DNA of 64,000 nucleotides from Frigoribacterium sp. PhB160 (lineage in GTDB: Bacteria > Actinomycetota > Actinomycetes > Actinomycetales > Microbacteriaceae): positions 1,775,564 to 1,839,563 of the forward strand of contig NZ_RKIE01000001.1 of NCBI RefSeq assembly GCF_003751785.1, written 5' to 3'. Below the pieces are notes generated by a model. That model searched no databases, was not told the origin of the DNA, and saw only the letters and a program-made list of their open reading frames with translations. How positions within the stretch are numbered: the stretch's first letter is position 1; each line of letters starts with the position of its first letter. This document shows positions 60,992 to 64,000 of the stretch, piece after piece. The position numbers were made by a program, and so were the translations under genes.

Positions 60992-62040
60992 CCCGAGTAG
61001 CCCTGCACACCGGTGAAGTCGGGCGTCCCGTCACGCCCGACCGACAACGGCTGACCGTTGATGTACCGCGGCCACTCGAGCAGGTACGGGACGGTCAACG
61101 CGGGGTAGGCCCCTGCGGGCGGCAGCGAGCCTGGGAGGCCGGTCGGCGAGGCCACCACCGGTGCCACCGGAGCCCGGTGATCGACAGGGGCCTGGTGCTG
61201 CCACGCGTCCGCCGCCGGCCTGGTCGGACCGCCGTGCTCGCCCGCGCCGACGGGAGGCATCGGCGCGAGGGTGCCGGGGCGAGTCGCCGGGGCAGGGGCG
61301 GTCTGCGGTGGCCGGCCCGCGCCTCCGGCGCCGGTCGTGGCAGCGGCCGAGTGGAAGAGGACGAAGACGAGCGGGATGAGCACCGTGCCGAGGAGGTCGA
61401 GGATGGCCACCGCGACGACCACGCGCCAGTACCCCTCGGGGTAGTCGGGCTGCACGACGACGAACGGCACGCTCAGCATGGTCGCGAGGACCGCCACGAG
61501 CGCGATGGTGCCGATCGTCACGCGCTGCATGGTCGGCGTCGTGAAGCGCCGCTTGTTCGTCAGCAGCAGATGCACGTGCAGGAGGGCGACCCGGCCGACG
61601 GCCGCGACCCACAGCCACCGCAGGAGATCGCCCTCGCCGCTCGTGCCGAGCCAGAGCTTCTGCACCCCGATGACGAGCAGCAGGATGCTGACGCCGATGC
61701 TCGTGAACCCGAACGCGGCCGATCGCTTGCCCGACACGTCGGCGTCGTACCAGCTGCAGAGGGCGAAGAAGACGAAGAGGCCGATGGTGCCGAGCAGTCG
61801 CCAGGAGGTGTCGCCGAAGGAGCCGGTCAGGGCGGAGGCCACGCCGACGAGGGCCGCGGCGATGATCGAACCGACGATCGCGCGGAGCACGAGGGGACGG
61901 ACCTCGTCGAAGAGGCGCTCGGAGCCCGAGCGCTGTGGTCCGCGGGGGCGACCGTCGCCGAGCGTGGTTCCGCCGGGAGGGGCGGGCGTGCGGGCAGGGC
62001 TGGGGCCGGAAGGGGGCGGGGGCGGTGGTGCACTCGTCAT
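60988..62040 (-). CDS. Multi-pass membrane protein with Pro-rich tails, unknown function
   Basis: 350 aa. Residues 1-50 are Pro/Gly/Thr-rich. Six hydrophobic segments lie between ~58 and ~240 (LRAIVGSIIAAALVGVASALTG, LLGTIGLFVFFALCSWYDAD, FGFTSIGVSILLLVIGVQKLWLG, WLWVAAVGRVALLHVHLLL, VTIGTIALVAVLATMLSVPFVVV, VVVAVAILDLLGTVLIPLVFVLF). A ~110-residue Pro/Ala/His tail ends in a short conserved-looking stretch (YLLEWPRYINGQPLSVGRDGTPDFTGVQGYSG). I recognise no family. Start taken at 62040 with a CAGAGT hexamer 6 nt upstream. Stand-alone. Confidence 0.7.
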   Translation of the reverse strand: MTSAPPPPPPSGPSPARTPAPPGGTTLGDGRPRGPQRSGSERLFDEVRPLVLRAIVGSIIAAALVGVASALTGSFGDTSWRLLGTIGLFVFFALCSWYDADVSGKRSAAFGFTSIGVSILLLVIGVQKLWLGTSGEGDLLRWLWVAAVGRVALLHVHLLLTNKRRFTTPTMQRVTIGTIALVAVLATMLSVPFVVVQPDYPEGYWRVVVAVAILDLLGTVLIPLVFVLFHSAAATTGAGGAGRPPQTAPAPATRPGTLAPMPPVGAGEHGGPTRPAADAWQHQAPVDHRAPVAPVVASPTGLPGSLPPAGAYPALTVPYLLEWPRYINGQPLSVGRDGTPDFTGVQGYSG

Positions 62041-62046
62041 CCCGCC

Positions 62047-62052
62047 ACTCTG
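62047..62052 (-). promoter_or_regulatory. -10-like box (CAGAGT) of the 60988-62040 gene
   Basis: Minus-strand CAGAGT 6 nt before the ATG at 62040. Confidence 0.35.
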
Positions 62053-62137
62053 GCGGCACCCGTCGCGACGCGCCACCCTCGCCGGGCTGATCGTGGACGG
62101 ACGACGGTACGGCCTCGCCGGGGAGGGACGACCGGGC

Positions 62138-62482
62138 TCAGACCGTCCGGCGACCGGTGATGCGGCGGAACGCCTGCACGACGCCGAGGACGCACATGGC
62201 CGGAGCGAGGAAGGCGAGCACGGTGCTGAGCCCCTCCTCCGTCGAGCCGAGCCCGGCCGGGTCGTGGGTGACCGCGCGCGACGCGATGAGCAGCCCGAGG
62301 CCCGCCAGGGCGGTGGCCAGCGTCGAGAAAGCCGCGAGGGCGAACGCCTTGAGCCCGCGTCCCCGCATCATGGCGACGATGCCGTCGAGGAGGAAGGAGG
62401 CGACCAACGGCACGAACACGGCGAGCGCCACGACCCCGAGGAGCAGCAGGAGGACGGCGACGAAGCTGGCGGCGTCGAGCAC
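62138..62482 (-). CDS. Small membrane protein, unknown function
   Basis: 114 aa. Three hydrophobic helices: ~7-32 (FVAVLLLLLGVVALAVFVPLVASFLL), ~48-66 (LAAFSTLATALAGLGLLIAS) and ~86-104 (LSTVLAFLAPAMCVLGVVQAF). Basic C-terminus (RRITGRRTV). GTG start at 62482 with GGAGAGGAG upstream. I recognise no family. Same strand as the preceding membrane protein but separated by ~100 bp. Confidence 0.7.
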   Translation of the reverse strand: MLDAASFVAVLLLLLGVVALAVFVPLVASFLLDGIVAMMRGRGLKAFALAAFSTLATALAGLGLLIASRAVTHDPAGLGSTEEGLSTVLAFLAPAMCVLGVVQAFRRITGRRTV

Positions 62483-62655
62483 GGTTCTCCTCTCCTGACA
62501 GGGGTACTCCGCGACGGTAGTCGGGCTCCGCTGGACGAAACCTGCCGATGCCCCCGCTCTGCCGGCCTTGCCCGGTCATCCCTCCACAGCGCGCGGCGAG
62601 CATGCAATGTCCCCAGGACCACGAGGAGGCGCCCCACGAGCCCCGCAGCATCGGT

Positions 62656-62661
62656 CACCGT
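62656..62661 (+). promoter_or_regulatory. -10-like box (CACCGT) of the 62668-63246 gene
   Basis: CACCGT 6 nt before the ATG at 62668. Confidence 0.3.
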
Positions 62662-62667
62662 GGCCCG

Positions 62668-63246
62668 ATGATCATCGAAGCCGGATACGACATCCACCAG
62701 GTCCTCATGCCCACCGTCCTCCTCGACGCCCACGAGAAGGCCGACGAGCGGCGGCCCCTGTACGTGATGTCCCTCGACGCCGACCTCCGGCTCGAGAAGG
62801 TGTCGAGGGTCGAGAGACCGGGCGACGGCCATCCCCACCAGGCCGTGGCAGGGATCGTGGAGGCGCTGCGCGACGACTGCGACGGCCTCTTCGCCCCGGT
62901 GCACATCGTGCTCGCCTGGTACGCCGCAGGCTCCACCACCAGCGGGGACGGCTACACGGAGCATCGCCTCGACGAGGGCTTCCGGGACCACCCCGACCTG
63001 TCGACGTGGAACTACCTCGGACACGCCCAGTACGACGACGACACGGTGATCGGGACGTTCCCTCGCTTCAGCTTCCGCGACTACCCGGAGATCAGCGACT
63101 TCCCCCGGCCGGCCCTCTTCGTGGGGCCCCACGACTACGACTGTGCGTGCCTCGCCTGCGCCCAGTACCAGGAGCGCTTCGAGCAGCGCACGGCACGCCG
63201 CGCTCGCGTCGACGGCCAGGGCGACCCGGCGGACGGGCGTGCCTGA
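62668..63246 (+). CDS. Hypothetical protein
   Basis: 192 aa from the ATG at 62668; the frame is open for 40 more codons upstream, but those are not protein-like. MIIEAGYDIHQVLMPTVLLDAHEKADERRPLYVMSLDADLRLEKVSRVERPGDGHPHQAVAGIVEALRDDCDGLFAPVHIVLAWYAAGSTTSGDGYTEHRLDEGFRDHPDLSTWNYLGHAQYDDD. Soluble alpha/beta. Four Cys appear in two pairs (DDCDG; YDCACLACAQYQ), the last possibly metal-binding. The pattern of a ~120-residue domain reporting on an acidic target recalls RadC-like DUFs but I cannot place it. The end overlaps the upstream in-frame extension of the Vsr reading frame. Confidence 0.65.
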   Translation: MIIEAGYDIHQVLMPTVLLDAHEKADERRPLYVMSLDADLRLEKVSRVERPGDGHPHQAVAGIVEALRDDCDGLFAPVHIVLAWYAAGSTTSGDGYTEHRLDEGFRDHPDLSTWNYLGHAQYDDDTVIGTFPRFSFRDYPEISDFPRPALFVGPHDYDCACLACAQYQERFEQRTARRARVDGQGDPADGRA

Positions 63247-63277
63247 CGCCCCGGGTCCCCGTCGGTCGATCGCTCTC

Positions 63278-63814
63278 GTGACCCCTCGTCCGCGCCTGCA
63301 GGCACCGACTACGGCGGCGACGTTCCCCTTCGTCTCCGACCCGGCGACGCGCACGCGCATGAGCCGGATCCGTCGACGCGACACCCGGCCCGAGCTGCTG
63401 CTGCGCCGAGAGCTGCACCGGCGGGGATGGCGTTTCTTCGTCGACCGCCCCCTGCGCGACGGGTCACGGTGCAGGCCCGACCTGCTCTTCCCCCGCCTCG
63501 GGGTCGCGGTCTTCGTCGACGGGTGCTTCTGGCACTACTGCCCGCAGCACACGCACCTGCCGAACGCCAACGCCGAGTACTGGCACGCGAAGCTCCTGGC
63601 GAACCGTCAGAGGGACGCTCGACACGACGCTGCCCTCCGGGACGACGGGTGGATCGTCGTGCGCGTCTGGGAGCACTCCTCGGTCGACGAGGTCGTCGCG
63701 TCGACGGAGGCGGTGTTGCTCGCGGCGTCGGCCGTCAACGGCCCGGGTCGGTGGGGCCGACCTCGGGCCTGGCGACCAGCGCTCAGGCCCCGGGCGTCTC
63801 CAGCAGGTCGATGA
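63278..63814 (+). CDS. Very-short-patch-repair (Vsr) endonuclease family protein
   Basis: 178 aa from GTG 63278; GTG 63239 is an alternative that would overlap the previous gene. MSRIRRRDTRPELLLRRELHRRGWRFFVDRPLRDGSRCRPDLLFPRLGVAVFVDGCFWHYCPQHTHLPNANAEYWHAKLLANRQRDARHDAALRDDGWIVVRVWEHSS is the Vsr fold: RDTRPE start, PD-x-E-like RCRPDLLF, VDGCFWHYCP (metal/Zn site) and VWEH. Vsr enzymes nick at T:G mismatches made by 5-methylcytosine deamination and normally sit beside a C5 methyltransferase; none is visible here. The gene converges on and overlaps the 3' end of a helicase gene by 32 bp. Confidence 0.85.
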   Translation: MTPRPRLQAPTTAATFPFVSDPATRTRMSRIRRRDTRPELLLRRELHRRGWRFFVDRPLRDGSRCRPDLLFPRLGVAVFVDGCFWHYCPQHTHLPNANAEYWHAKLLANRQRDARHDAALRDDGWIVVRVWEHSSVDEVVASTEAVLLAASAVNGPGRWGRPRAWRPALRPRASPAGR

Positions 63815-64000
63815 AGCGCGAGAGCAGGCCGAGGCCGGCGATCGAGGTCGGCATCGACGAGGCGAGGGCGGGCGAGTGGACCAGGTAGGCCGCCCACTTC
63901 GCACGCGAGATCGCCACGTTGAGGCGGTTGGGCATCAGGAGGAACTCGAGTCCGCGCGGGATGTCCGCGGCCGACGACGCGGCCAGCGACACGATGGCCA
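63783..64000 (-). CDS. C-terminal fragment of a UPF1/RecB-like helicase-nuclease
   Basis: The visible ~72 residues (to the window edge) read MAIVSLAASSAADIPRGLEFLLMPNRLNVAISRAKWAAYLVHSPALASSMPTSIAGLGLLSRFIDLLETPGA. PRGLEFLLMPNRLNVAISRAK is the motif V/VI end of superfamily-1 helicases of the UPF1/AAA_12 type, as found at the C-terminus of TM0106-type RecB-like nuclease-helicases in actinobacteria. The N-terminus lies beyond 64000. Its stop is inside the Vsr gene end (convergent overlap). Function probably DNA repair or defence. Confidence 0.75.
   Translation of the reverse strand, partial: AIVSLAASSAADIPRGLEFLLMPNRLNVAISRAKWAAYLVHSPALASSMPTSIAGLGLLSRFIDLLETPGA

Overview
The window is a single contiguous stretch of very G+C-rich DNA with tightly packed genes, many GTG starts, GTGA/ATGA stop-start overlaps and a strong bias to G/C in third codon positions. 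Gene content (PucR, DIP1984-family, DUF427, DoxX, excalibur-domain, ThrE-type exporter, SWIM-SNF2 and Ter genes), many apparently leaderless genes and a Tat-exported ferritin-like protein point to a high-G+C actinobacterium, most like a member of the Microbacteriaceae. That assignment is inference. I see no rRNA, tRNA, CRISPR array, insertion sequence or phage structural gene.

Layout. 1-706 (minus): a Hin/Pin-type serine recombinase whose end overlaps the start of a GNAT acetyltransferase that runs off the left edge. 876-2692: a secreted lysozyme-like protein, a DUF427 protein and a DIP1984-family protein. 2894-5641 (minus): an OmpA-like lipoprotein plus a multi-TM partner. 5854-8511: an XRE-cupin regulator divergent from a thioredoxin-reductase-like/methyltransferase fusion. 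8593-13195: a GH2 beta-galactosidase divergent from a TetR regulator and a DoxX protein, with a 16-bp palindrome between. 13278-23402: a putrescine/GABA catabolic operon (transaminase, succinate-semialdehyde dehydrogenase, aminobutyraldehyde dehydrogenase, putrescine-type oxidase, universal stress protein, APC permease) divergent from a PucR regulator. 23428-28309: a RecQ helicase fused to a phosphoribosyltransferase-like domain, a Moco sulfite-oxidase-like membrane protein and small hypotheticals. 28345-31721: GH65 phosphorylase and beta-phosphoglucomutase. 31952-36912: LysR, a SolA-like amino-acid oxidase and a polar amino-acid ABC transporter. 36947-42913: a SWIM-SNF2 ATPase, a ferritin-like Tat protein and a lipoprotein.

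42942-54586 (all minus) is a Ter-type stress-response cluster: TerC, four TerD paralogues, TelA, two unrecognised proteins, a CitE-like lyase, a PRTase-TRSP protein, a StiP-like protein and a HAD phosphatase. It appears to form at least two transcription units. Family knowledge links such clusters to tellurite/metal and other stress, and the lyase-PRTase-StiP-HAD block to an uncharacterised nucleoside-type metabolite. 54749-63814 holds a Thr/Ser exporter preceded by a Ser/Thr-rich mini-ORF, a GNAT, an excalibur-domain protein flanked by 41-bp repeats, a DEAD-box RNA helicase, membrane hypotheticals and a Vsr endonuclease. The 3' end of a UPF1/RecB-type helicase closes the window.

Three features cut across the genes. 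About 60 copies of GCGCCTCC occur, with a 13-mer extension present seven times and always encoding Thr-Arg-Ala-Ser. A 41-bp intergenic repeat occurs three times. A YAnnnT-type -10 hexamer lies 5-7 nt before the start codon of about 18 genes, suggesting widespread leaderless transcription.
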